From NCBI GenBank assembly GCA_017617145.1, contig JAFZWX010000205.1, positions 1 through 23,356 on the forward strand: a stretch of DNA of 23,356 bases, in the 5' to 3' direction. A program made the position numbers and the translations under genes. The notes beneath the pieces were generated by a model. The model was given only the letters and a program-made list of their open reading frames with translations, had not been told where the DNA came from and did not search any database. Shown piece after piece: positions 15,294 through 23,223 of the stretch (the first letter of the stretch is position 1; every line of letters starts with the position of its first letter). This DNA comes from Treponema sp. Lineage in GTDB: Bacteria > Spirochaetota > Spirochaetia > Treponematales > Treponemataceae.

Positions 15294-16745
15294 ATGACAG
15301 ACATAGAATTAAAAGAATTTTTGAAATTTATAACTCAAGAATACTCAGAAAATGAATGGATTGAATATAAACATAATTTTCATTCAAAAGAAGAAATTGG
15401 TGAACGGATATCTGCCTTGTCAAATAGCGCCTGTTTAAATAACAAACCTTTTGCATATTTAATTTATGGTATAGAAGATGGAACAAGAAAAATTTTAGGA
15501 ACAGATTTTCGTGCTTTTACAAAAAAAGTTGGAAACGACGAATTGGAAATCTGGCTTAGAATGCACATTTCTCCAAGAATTGATTATGAAACAATAGAAT
15601 TTGATTATGCAGAAAATGTTCATATTTCAATGTATAAAATTCCTGCAGCTGGCCGACAGCCTGTAGCATTCAATAATAAAACATATGTACGGGTAAATTC
15701 TGTTACAAAATTCTTAAGTGAATTCCCAGAAAAAGAAGCAAAAAATTGGCGAAATACTACAACCCAAAATTTTGAAGAAGAAATTGCAAAAGAAAATGTA
15801 GAAAAATCAGCTGTTTTTGATCTTCTAGATACACAGTTATATTTTGATTTAATGCAATTGCCATATCCTACTGATCAAAATGGAGTTATAGAACGATTTG
15901 AAAAAGAAAAACTTATTATAACGAATAAAGATAAATACAGTATAACAAATCTTGGAGCAATTCTATTTGCAAAAAGATTATAAAATTTTGATTTTTTGAA
16001 ACGAAAAGCAATAAGAGTTATTTGTTACAAAAATAATAACAAATTAGAAACCGTTCGGGAAATAACAGGTGCAAAAGGTTACGCAGTGGGATTGGAAGGT
16101 CTTGTTGAATGGATAAATGGTCAACTTCCTGCAAATGAACAGATAGGAACAATTCTACGTCAGGATAAACGCATGTATCCAGAAATTGCGATTCGTGAAT
16201 TAGTTGCTAACATGATAGTCCACCAAGACTTTTTTATTTCAGGTAATCCTATGGTAGAAATTTACAGTGATAGAATTGAGTTTTCTAATCCAGGAGTCCC
16301 AATAATTCAAAGTGATAGATTTATAGATGAATATGCTCCAAGAAATGATATATTAGCAGACATACTGCGCCGTATGCGTTTCTGTGAGGAAAAAGGTAGC
16401 GGTATGGATAAGGTTATTTTTTACAATGAACTTTATCAATTACCAGCAGTAAAAATCGATGTACAAGAAAATAGAACAATAGTTACATTAAATTCATATA
16501 AGACCTGGTCAGAAACAAGTAATGTTGAAAGAATGATTGCTTGTTATCAACATGCCTGCTTAAAATATGTTTCGAATGAACAGATGACAAATCAGTCTTT
16601 GCGAGAACGCTTTAAAATTGAAGAACAAAATGCTGCAATGGTTTCCAGAGTCATAAAAGCAACATTAGAAAAGGGGCTCATAAAAGAATTTGACCCAGAA
16701 AGCAATTCTCGTAAAAACAAAAAATACATTCCGTATTGGGCATAA
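15294..16745 (+). pseudogene. AlbA_2 (Schlafen-type) / GHKL ATPase-like protein with one in-frame stop
   Basis: Start set at the ATG at 15294 with GGAG six bases upstream rather than the TTG at 15279. Residues about 15-135 are an AlbA_2 domain (ENEWIEYKHNF, ISALSNSACLNNKPFAYLIYGIEDGTRKILGTDF, IPAAGRQPVAFNNKTYVRVNS). Residues about 235-390 carry EIAIRELVANMIVHQDFF, RIEFSNPGVP and EEKGSGMDKV, the HATPase-like region usual in this architecture, followed by a winged-helix-like C-terminus. Codon 230 (15981-15983) is TAA where the frame otherwise continues unbroken (LFAKRL then NFDFLKRKAIRVICYK). Full length would be 483 aa. Such proteins are regulators or defence components. The truncated product would keep only the AlbA_2 half. 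The TIR gene follows after 19 bp. Confidence 0.85.
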
Positions 16746-16764
16746 TAAATGGGAGAAATATTGA

Positions 16765-17562
16765 ATGACTTCAAAAAAGAGAGAATTTATTCAGCAATAT
16801 ATTAATGAATTATATCGAAATATCTCAGACTATAGTGAGATGAATACAAATGAATTATATGATTCAATAACTAAGATAGTAGGTATTTTTTCAAAAGAAT
16901 TTCCAGATTTAAAAGACTGTTTACATTTTAATAATTCAATGGCAGAAGTTGATACGCAAATCTTGATTGGATTATTAGAAAAAGAATTAATTGAAGATGA
17001 TAATAATTCAGAATCGTTTGCTGATTATTCTATGAAAGACATAGAAAAATGTTACAAAAATCCTCTAATTTTTTTAAGTCATAGTTCTAAAGATAAAAAA
17101 TATGCAGATGCATTGGAAAAGTTTATCACGGGACTTGGTGTAAAAGATAATCAATTAATATATACCTCACATCCATGTCATAAAATTCCATTAAATATGA
17201 ATATTTATGAATATCTTCGACAAAATATTAATTAAAATGTTTTGATGTTAATTTTGTGGTCGAATGACTATTTAGAAAGTCCTGCCTGCTTAAATGAAAT
17301 GGGAGCTGCTTGGGTAACACTATCAGATTACATTAATTTATATGTTCCAGATTTTGAATTTGGAAATCCAAAATATCACGATTGTGCAGTTGATAATAAA
17401 AAAATGGGAATTGTTTTGAATGGAAATCAAAATTGTAAGGCAGAAATGCTGGAGTTAAAGCAAAAGATAGTGGATTTGTTTAATTTATATAATGATGAAC
17501 AAAGGAATACTGTTCTTATAGATACTTTCCTTGATGATATTAAAAAAGATATTGTAATGTAA
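16765..17562 (+). pseudogene. TIR-domain protein with one in-frame stop
   Basis: ATG at 16765 with GGGAG upstream. Residues 1-90 are helical with no recognised motif; from about residue 93 a TIR domain follows: NPLIFLSHSSKDKKYADALEKFITGLGV, IYTSHPCHKIPLNMNIYEYLRQNI, then, after a TAA at codon 157 (17233-17235), VLMLILWSNDYLESPACLNEMGAAWV in the same frame to 17562. The conserved Glu of TIR NADases corresponds to Glu178 in CLNEMGAAW, so the stop removes the catalytic residue. Bacterial TIR effectors deplete NAD+ or make signalling nucleotides upon phage infection; pairing with an AlbA_2 protein suggests a two-gene defence operon, now dead in both genes unless the stops are read through or sequencing errors. 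Confidence 0.87.
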
Positions 17563-17605
17563 TTACAAGTTTAGATTTAAATGTAATTTTGTTAATAACG
17601 ACAAT

Positions 17606-17646
17606 TTTGGGTGTTACGGGACAAAGAACTCGAAAATTTGTCCCGT
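17606..17646. repeat. Hairpin repeat, copy B, between the TIR gene and the epimerase remnant
   Basis: Matches copy A at 13481 through GGGTGTTACGGGACAAAG and GAACTCGAAAA. Arms ACGGGACAAA (17616-17625) and TTTGTCCCGT (17637-17646) give a perfect 10-bp stem with an 11-nt loop. Copy B continues for about 30 bp of GC-richer sequence to a second hairpin at 17677, which copy A lacks. Confidence 0.87.
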
Positions 17647-17676
17647 TGAGAGGGTAGCGGAAAACGCGGTTGGAGC

Positions 17677-17700
17677 GAGGGGGAGACTTCCCCCTCTTTT
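17677..17700 (+). terminator. Terminator-like hairpin next to repeat copy B
   Basis: GAGGGGGA (17677-17684) pairs perfectly with TCCCCCTC (17689-17696) around GACT, followed by TTTT. The epimerase fragment begins immediately after, so this hairpin marks the breakpoint as well as ending TIR transcription. Confidence 0.8.
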
Positions 17701-17703
17701 ACA

Positions 17704-18318
17704 ACATCAAGTGTTTATGGATCAAATAAAAAAGTTCCATATTCCACAGAAGATAAGGTTGATAATCCTGTTTCTTTGTATGCTGCAACAAAAAAATCGA
17801 ACGAACTTTTTGCTCATGCATATTCAAAGCTTTATAAGATTCCATCTACAGGCCTGCGTTTCTTTACTGTTTACGGTCCTATGGGCCGCCCTGATATGGC
17901 CTATTTTAAGTTTACAAACAAACTTGTAAAAGGCGAGCCAATCCAGATTTACAACATGGGCGATATGTATCGCGACTTTACTTATGTTGATGATATCGTA
18001 ACCGGCATTGTAAACGTAATGCAGAAAACCCCCGAAGAAACCGAAGATGGAGCTCCATACAAAGTTTACAATATCGGAAACAACAAACCTTCCAGCCTGA
18101 TGAACTTTGTTGAGATTCTTGAAAAATGTCTGATGCGTGAAGGAATCATTTCTGAACCAGGCAAAAAAGAACTGTTACCAATGCAGTCGGGCGATGTTTA
18201 CCAGACTTATGCTGATGTAAGTGAACTTGAACGAGATTTTGGTTTTAAGCCAAGTACTACGCTGGAAGAAGGTTTGGGGAAGTTTGCGGAGTGGTATAAG
18301 GGGTATTATAAGAGATAA
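17704..18318 (+). pseudogene. C-terminal fragment of a UDP-glucuronate 4-epimerase-like sugar epimerase
   Basis: The frame opens into TSSVYGSNKKVPYSTEDKVDNPVSLYAATKKSNELFAHAY, the middle of an extended short-chain dehydrogenase with the catalytic YxxxK (YAATK). It continues with GLRFFTVYGPMGRPDMAYFKFTNKLVKG, RDFTYVDDIVTGIVNVM, YKVYNIGNN and LPMQSGDVYQTYADVSELERDFGFKPSTTLEEGLGKF. This is the CapI/UDP-glucuronate epimerase pattern rather than RmlB. About 130 N-terminal residues with the NAD-binding glycine motif are missing, and no start codon with a ribosome site lies at the joint, so it is a relic. An internal ATG at 17776 could give a 180-aa product lacking the cofactor site. Its codon use matches the sugar genes. 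Confidence 0.88.
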
Positions 18319-18344
18319 ATATTTACTTTTTTTTCTTTAATGGG

Positions 18345-18378
18345 GCCTTTCTATATATAAATATAGGAAGGCTTTTTT
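18345..18378 (+). terminator. Terminator of the epimerase gene
   Basis: GCCTTTCTATAT (18345-18356) pairs with ATATAGGAAGGC (18361-18372), one T-G pair, around ATAA, followed by six T. Confidence 0.88.
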
Positions 18379-18570
18379 ATTAGGAATCAGGATTAATGTG
18401 ATTTAAATAATAAACTAAATAGGTTATAATAATAAAAAAGAAATGTTACTTGAGATTGTGGTTTGTAAAAGAAAAATTCATTGCGGACGGCAGTTCGTGA
18501 ATGTCACAGACTATAAAAAGTTCTGACGAAACAATCAGGATCATTGTCTCTGTACTCGTTTTTTTCCTTG
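18379..18570. other. Gap between epimerase terminator and the DUF2971-type gene
   Basis: No gene is seen. The part from about 18481 to 18570 is less AT-rich than its surroundings and contains a short hairpin ACAAT...ATTGT (18531-18547). On the minus strand this lies just past the stop of the DUF2971-type gene and could be a weak terminator. It may also be the scar of an older gene; nothing translatable is recognisable. Confidence 0.3.
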
Positions 18571-20466
18571 CTATCTGTAATCAATATTAGAAATTGTTAT
18601 TTCTGGAATTGATGTTCCTGTTTTTTCACACATTAATTCTATTTGTTCTTGTAAATAAGGAATCCGGTTGGCAATATCAGTAACTTTCGGCCCAAGAATT
18701 ATTTCTTTAATTTGAAGATAGTATTCTGGTATAACAAACAATTTTGGAATGGTATGATCTGTATGTTTAAAGTTTTTGTTTGTATTCGAAAACATGTAAA
18801 GAATACGAAGTTCTTGTTCATATGAATATGAATTATCTTTGAAAAGATATGGTAATTCTCCGAGAAGTTTTTCAAATGTATTATGTTCTTCGGGTTTTAA
18901 ACTTTTTGCAATCGTTTTTAATTTATTGATGCAAACCTCTATTCGCGTTAGATTTTGGATTTGAGGATTATCACTTTTTCGTATACTATATCCATTTTTA
19001 TTTTTGTTAATATAACAAACTTGATATAATGATTTGGATATATTTCTATTTTCAAAGAAAGTTTTTTGCCAATCTATTACTAAACAACAGCCTTGTGCAT
19101 GATTCCCATACATTTCCCACATTGGTAGATAATCAATTTGTGATGTAAAACATTTTAAGAAGACATATGGAATATTCATTTTTTTTCGTTCCGTCGTTAA
19201 TGTAGCTTTTTGATTAGATCCATATAAAAAATGCTTAAAACTTTTTCCTTCATTTGGATCATTCATGTACGATATATTCATAATTGCAGGTTTGCCTAGT
19301 TGTTCTTTTATTCCTGAAGGTAGCATAAATCCAAGCGTTTCAAGTGATGTGTAATAAGCTGATGGTGAAATGTTTTCTTGTGCTATGAGTTCATGTAGAA
19401 TACATTTTACTAAGACTATTGTTTGAATATACAAAAATAATTTGTCATAATCTTTGCAATCTAATTGTAATAAAATTTGAAAATCAGAATTATTTAGATA
19501 TGTTAGTTTTTCTAATATTCTTTTTTTGTATGAATGGCGAATTGAAGCGTGTTCTTTTGATAGTTGATATAAGATTGGTACTAATGTTATTTTGTATATT
19601 TGATATATAATTGTTTGAAGTATTCGAAATTCATTAGACGAAGTTTCCATTATATTGTGCGATTTATCTACTTCTAAGAAAAAGTTATTAGTTTTTGTTA
19701 GAATATCCGGATTATCTAAATCCTCATTGATAGAGAGAAAAATAGATTCATACATAGTGTATAGTTTTTCAATTTTGTTTGAAGTAATTGATTTTAAAAT
19801 ATCTTTTTGACTTAGCAAATTTCCAGCTGATAATTGCATTAAAATAGATACTGTCTGTTTTAAATTCTGTTTTTCATTCTTTGTTAATACTAATTCATCT
19901 TCGGTATAATCTATATATTCGTCATCTCCCCAATCAAGTAATGCTAAATTATATAGTTTGATTGTCTTCTGAATATCATTATTTATAAGTAAACATTTAT
20001 CTCCAGCTTTTAAAAATAGCTTATCCAGTAATAGAGCTCTAACAATACGATATTCATCTGTATCTTCATCATAACTCTTTTTGTATTCTGATATTTTATC
20101 AATAACAGTATTTTCTAAATCAAAAGCAAACATGATTTCTGTAAATTGTTTAATATATTTTGAGTTATTTGATTCCCTGTATTCTAAATATTCAATGTAA
20201 TGGTTATAATCGAGTTCCAGTGATTTTTTTAGAGTATTTATGTTTTCCTGGCTTTTTTCTTTGTCTGAAATCAATTCATGTATAATCCATGTAGCATGAC
20301 TAAGAATATGTTTTTCTGTATCTGTATGAGATGGAAAGTCGTCATTATAATATTCTTTTTTTGAAAGCCCGTATTCTCCTATTTTATCAGTGCTCAATGA
20401 GAATTCGAAATCGCTTTTGTGTATCGTGCTATTCAGTGAAAAATCTAATGAAAAATAACTATTCAT
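18571..20466 (-). CDS. DUF2971-type protein with a long helical N-terminal region
   Basis: A 631-aa protein. About residues 1-380 are helical and carry no recognised motif; the stretch 130-200 (LLLDKLFLKAGDKCLLINNDIQKTIKLYNLALLDWGDDEYID) resembles a helical repeat. From about residue 395 the DUF2971 pattern appears: NISYMNDPNEGKSFKHFLYGS, then YVFLKCFTSQIDYLPMWEMYGNHAQGCCLVIDW (about 430-465), QVCYINK, and YSYEQELRILYMF (about 543-555). Domain function is not established; the small conserved polar residues (Asp-Pro-Asn-Glu, Trp-x-x-Tyr-Gly, Glu-x-Glu-x-Arg) would suit an enzyme. It starts at 20466 with no ribosome site and a promoter six bases upstream, so it is probably leaderless. It is divergent from the HD-Hsp90-like gene across 315 bp, which suggests joint control and possibly one system. 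Confidence 0.75.
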   Translation of the reverse strand: MNSYFSLDFSLNSTIHKSDFEFSLSTDKIGEYGLSKKEYYNDDFPSHTDTEKHILSHATWIIHELISDKEKSQENINTLKKSLELDYNHYIEYLEYRESNNSKYIKQFTEIMFAFDLENTVIDKISEYKKSYDEDTDEYRIVRALLLDKLFLKAGDKCLLINNDIQKTIKLYNLALLDWGDDEYIDYTEDELVLTKNEKQNLKQTVSILMQLSAGNLLSQKDILKSITSNKIEKLYTMYESIFLSINEDLDNPDILTKTNNFFLEVDKSHNIMETSSNEFRILQTIIYQIYKITLVPILYQLSKEHASIRHSYKKRILEKLTYLNNSDFQILLQLDCKDYDKLFLYIQTIVLVKCILHELIAQENISPSAYYTSLETLGFMLPSGIKEQLGKPAIMNISYMNDPNEGKSFKHFLYGSNQKATLTTERKKMNIPYVFLKCFTSQIDYLPMWEMYGNHAQGCCLVIDWQKTFFENRNISKSLYQVCYINKNKNGYSIRKSDNPQIQNLTRIEVCINKLKTIAKSLKPEEHNTFEKLLGELPYLFKDNSYSYEQELRILYMFSNTNKNFKHTDHTIPKLFVIPEYYLQIKEIILGPKVTDIANRIPYLQEQIELMCEKTGTSIPEITISNIDYR

Positions 20467-20472
20467 GTAATA

Positions 20473-20501
20473 ATTCTATGATTCACAAAGATTTTTTTCA
20501 A
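20473..20501 (-). promoter_or_regulatory. Promoter of the DUF2971-type gene, giving a leaderless message
   Basis: On the minus strand TTGAAA (20501-20496) and TAGAAT (20478-20473) are exactly 17 bp apart. Only six bases separate the -10 from the ATG at 20466, so transcription should begin at or next to the start codon, in keeping with the missing ribosome site. Confidence 0.6.
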
Positions 20502-20551
20502 TAGATACTTTTTATTTAATTAGAGAACTATTAATTATTCTCATGATAATT

Positions 20552-20625
20552 ATTGTCAATGCCGACGAGAAATTTCGGAAGTTTATCACTGGCAACGACA
20601 ATTATTAAAATGAACATTTCATTTT
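20552..20625. promoter_or_regulatory. Inverted repeats between the divergent genes
   Basis: The 315-bp gap 20467-20781 holds no gene. Two dyads stand out. ATTGTCAATGCC (20552-20563) mirrors GGCAACGACAAT (20591-20602) with three central mismatches, around a smaller CCGA...TTCGG. AAAATGA (20607-20613) and TCATTTT (20619-20625) form a perfect 7-bp pair. They lie between the two starts and could be operator sites coordinating both genes. Confidence 0.45.
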
Positions 20626-20781
20626 GTAGTTTCTTTTCTAGAAATGTAGTATCATTTTTTTAGTAATTGTCTTTTCCTTTTTTGTTTGTGTTGTAACAAG
20701 CATGCTGGAATTTTCAATAACTTTTTTCTAATTCAAATTGTAAACTAAATTATACATTATCAAACTAATAGAGGTTTATCT

Positions 20782-23223
20782 GTGCATTATAAAGAAACTT
20801 TATTATGGAAGAAGTCATTAGATAATAATGAATACAGTTATCAAGAGTTGAGAGAAAGGTTAATTTCAGCGTTTAATAAAGCTCGAGATAACGCAAGTTT
20901 TATACTTGAAAAAATTCGTAATGATTTTCCGAATCTTACAGTACATGATATTAATCATGTTGATGGATTATGGCAAGTTGCTAGTGTTATTATTGGTAAT
21001 GATTATGATGTGAACCCATTAGAAGGATTTGTCCTTGGGTGTGCTTTTTTGATGCATGATGCAGTTTTATCATATGATGCTGCTGGAGGTATTACTCATC
21101 TAAGAGAACTAATAGAATGGAAAGATTTCTATGAAGATTTCAAAGATAACGAATTATTAAAAGAAGAAGGTATTTTATATGAAACAGATTTTGCAACAAT
21201 TCGTTATTTACATGCGAAAAAAGCTGAAGAATTATACCATCAGTTATTTAATAGAATAGATGGGGAAAGCTTTTATATAATTGAAGATAAAACTCTCCGA
21301 GACCATTATGGTGAAACAATTTGTAAAATTGCTGGTAGTCATCATTGGAATATAGATGATGTAGCAAAACTTGATGTTCAGTTACCTCCCAATTCTGAAT
21401 ATCCACAAGAATGGAGAATAAATTCATTAAAATTGGCGTGCATATTAAGATGTGCGGATGCAGGCCATATTGATGATGGACGAGCTCCAGATTATTTATT
21501 TGACTTGCTAAAGATTCATGGTGTTTCACGAAATCACTGGATAGCTCAGAATAGATTATCACAATTAGATTATGATATTAGTAACCCCGATAAAGTTCTT
21601 GTGAAATCAAATATCAGTTTTAAGGAAGAAGATTTTGCTGCTTGGAATGTCGCCTATGATGCGGTTCAGATCTTAAATCATGAATTACAATCTTCAAATG
21701 AATTACTAAGTAAGAAAGGTATTAAGACATTTAAGGCAAAATCTGTTTGTGGAGCTGATTCAAGGGAAGAACTTAGTAAATATATACATACAGTTGGCTG
21801 GGAACCTTATGATGCTTGTGTTCATATTAGTAATGTAGAAGAGTTAATCAAGAATCTTGGCGGCGAAAAATTATATGGAAAAGAACATAAGTTAGAAATT
21901 GTACTTAGAGAACTAATACAAAATTCAAGGGACGCAATAGCGGCAAGAAGAAAAATCGATTCTGATTATCGAGGATCCATTCATATCATGATTGAGGAAA
22001 GTGATGAGGGAATATGGATCTCTGTTATGGACGATGGTGTTGGAATGTCGGTATCAACAATAAAGGATTATTTCTTGAATTTTGGAAAGAGTTTTTGGGG
22101 TTCTGATTTAGCAAAAAGAGAGTATCCAGGATTAAAAGCATCAGGTTATAAATCAATAGGTCAGTTTGGAATTGGTTTCTATTCCATATTTATGGTTGCA
22201 GCTAAAGTTATTGTTCAATCTAGAAAATATGATTCTTCTTTAGATGAAAATATTGTATTGAAGTTTCCAACAGGACTTAGTTTAAGACCTATAGTTTCTC
22301 ATAAAAGAGGTAATTCTTGTTGTTCAACAATAGTTAGATTTCTTATAGATAATCAAAAATGTGTATGGAATGAAAACTATAATATACAACCTGGCGTAAC
22401 AGGATATTCATCATTTGATGTCCCTTATTCATCTGTAATCAAACATATTACAACAGGACTTGATGTTGATATCTATTATAAAGAACTTTCAAGTAATGAG
22501 ATTAAAATTCATCAAAATATAAATGAGATTAATGAAGGAAGTTTGGATTTATTAAATTTGTTGATAGATATTACTTATGCTAACTTTAGAAATGATAATT
22601 CGTACTTCAAATACATAGAATCAAATTATAGACGATTAAGAAAAATAGAAATGAATGGGAAATTTTATGGTTTTGCTGCATTGAGTACTTTTTGGACATC
22701 TGGATGTACTTTCTTTAACATTGAAACTGTAAATGGATTAGCTAATGTCGATCCTGGTGGTAGAGAGGGGGATTTTCTAGGATTTTTAATAAATGAACCT
22801 CTGACTGCCAAACGAGACAATTTAGTTGAGAGTTTTGATAGGAAAGAATGGGCTAAAGACCAATATGAAATTCTTTGTAATAATTTATCAGAAGAAGATA
22901 AACTCTATCTTCCTTATGTACTTGGAAAATATGGAATTGATATGACTGATAGAATGAAACTTAAAGTCATGAATAAAAAGAGAATGTATATTCTTAATAT
23001 TCAATATTTGATTAATTTTCTCTCAGATAATCAGATGAAATTAATTATTGGTTTGTCATCGTTTATGAATTATAATAGGGCTGAATACTATATAGATCAA
23101 TTTCGTTCTTCCTTGAATCTGGATGACTCTGAGTTATTATTTATCCCAGTAAAAAATACTAATTTTCTTGATTTGACTGCAAATAATACTGATTTCCCAA
23201 ATAATATACTATGGTGCTGTTAG
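20782..23223 (+). CDS. HD domain plus Hsp90-like (GHKL) ATPase, 3' end cut by an insertion sequence
   Basis: GTG start at 20782 with GAGG seven bases upstream. Residues about 40-300 form an HD-type region: VHDINHVDGLW (His55, Asp56, His59), FLMHDAVL (His92, Asp93), AGSHHWN, and CILRCADAGHIDDGRAPDYL, as in HD hydrolases and nucleases. Residues about 365-530 are an Hsp90/HtpG-like ATPase: LRELIQNSRDAIAARR (Glu377, Asn381, Asp384), MDDGVGM (Asp418, Gly419, Gly421) and SIGQFGIGFYSIFMVAAKV (glycine-rich lid at 460-465). A further segment ANVDPGGREGDFLGFLINEPLTAKRDNL follows. The insertion sequence begins at 23218 and supplies the stop at 23221-23223, so real coding ends at 23217 (812 residues) and an unknown C-terminal part is lost. 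The family is linked to bacterial immunity by architecture; the trigger and target are unknown. Confidence 0.85.
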   Translation: MHYKETLLWKKSLDNNEYSYQELRERLISAFNKARDNASFILEKIRNDFPNLTVHDINHVDGLWQVASVIIGNDYDVNPLEGFVLGCAFLMHDAVLSYDAAGGITHLRELIEWKDFYEDFKDNELLKEEGILYETDFATIRYLHAKKAEELYHQLFNRIDGESFYIIEDKTLRDHYGETICKIAGSHHWNIDDVAKLDVQLPPNSEYPQEWRINSLKLACILRCADAGHIDDGRAPDYLFDLLKIHGVSRNHWIAQNRLSQLDYDISNPDKVLVKSNISFKEEDFAAWNVAYDAVQILNHELQSSNELLSKKGIKTFKAKSVCGADSREELSKYIHTVGWEPYDACVHISNVEELIKNLGGEKLYGKEHKLEIVLRELIQNSRDAIAARRKIDSDYRGSIHIMIEESDEGIWISVMDDGVGMSVSTIKDYFLNFGKSFWGSDLAKREYPGLKASGYKSIGQFGIGFYSIFMVAAKVIVQSRKYDSSLDENIVLKFPTGLSLRPIVSHKRGNSCCSTIVRFLIDNQKCVWNENYNIQPGVTGYSSFDVPYSSVIKHITTGLDVDIYYKELSSNEIKIHQNINEINEGSLDLLNLLIDITYANFRNDNSYFKYIESNYRRLRKIEMNGKFYGFAALSTFWTSGCTFFNIETVNGLANVDPGGREGDFLGFLINEPLTAKRDNLVESFDRKEWAKDQYEILCNNLSEEDKLYLPYVLGKYGIDMTDRMKLKVMNKKRMYILNIQYLINFLSDNQMKLIIGLSSFMNYNRAEYYIDQFRSSLNLDDSELLFIPVKNTNFLDLTANNTDFPNNILWCC

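Noticed and set aside
5271..17235. TAA recoded as a sense codon
   Set aside because: The in-frame TAAs fall at what should be a Tyr in rfbA and at unrelated, probably Lys/Gln/Glu-type, positions elsewhere, while TAA also ends many intact genes. Independent nonsense mutations fit better.
13481..17646. Hairpin repeats as integron attC sites
   Set aside because: No GTTRRRY / RYYYAAC core pair could be matched at the arms, no integrase is present, and only two copies exist.
17704..18318. Epimerase fragment as dTDP-glucose dehydratase (rfbB) completing the rhamnose pathway
   Set aside because: RFFTVYGPMGRPDMAYFKFTNKLVKG and the C-terminal pattern match the UDP-glucuronate epimerase (CapI) group rather than RmlB.
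181..23217. Left and right truncated genes as two halves of one interrupted gene
   Set aside because: The two insertion-sequence ends are the same end in opposite orientation, not the two ends of one element. The protein remnants also share no evident continuity.
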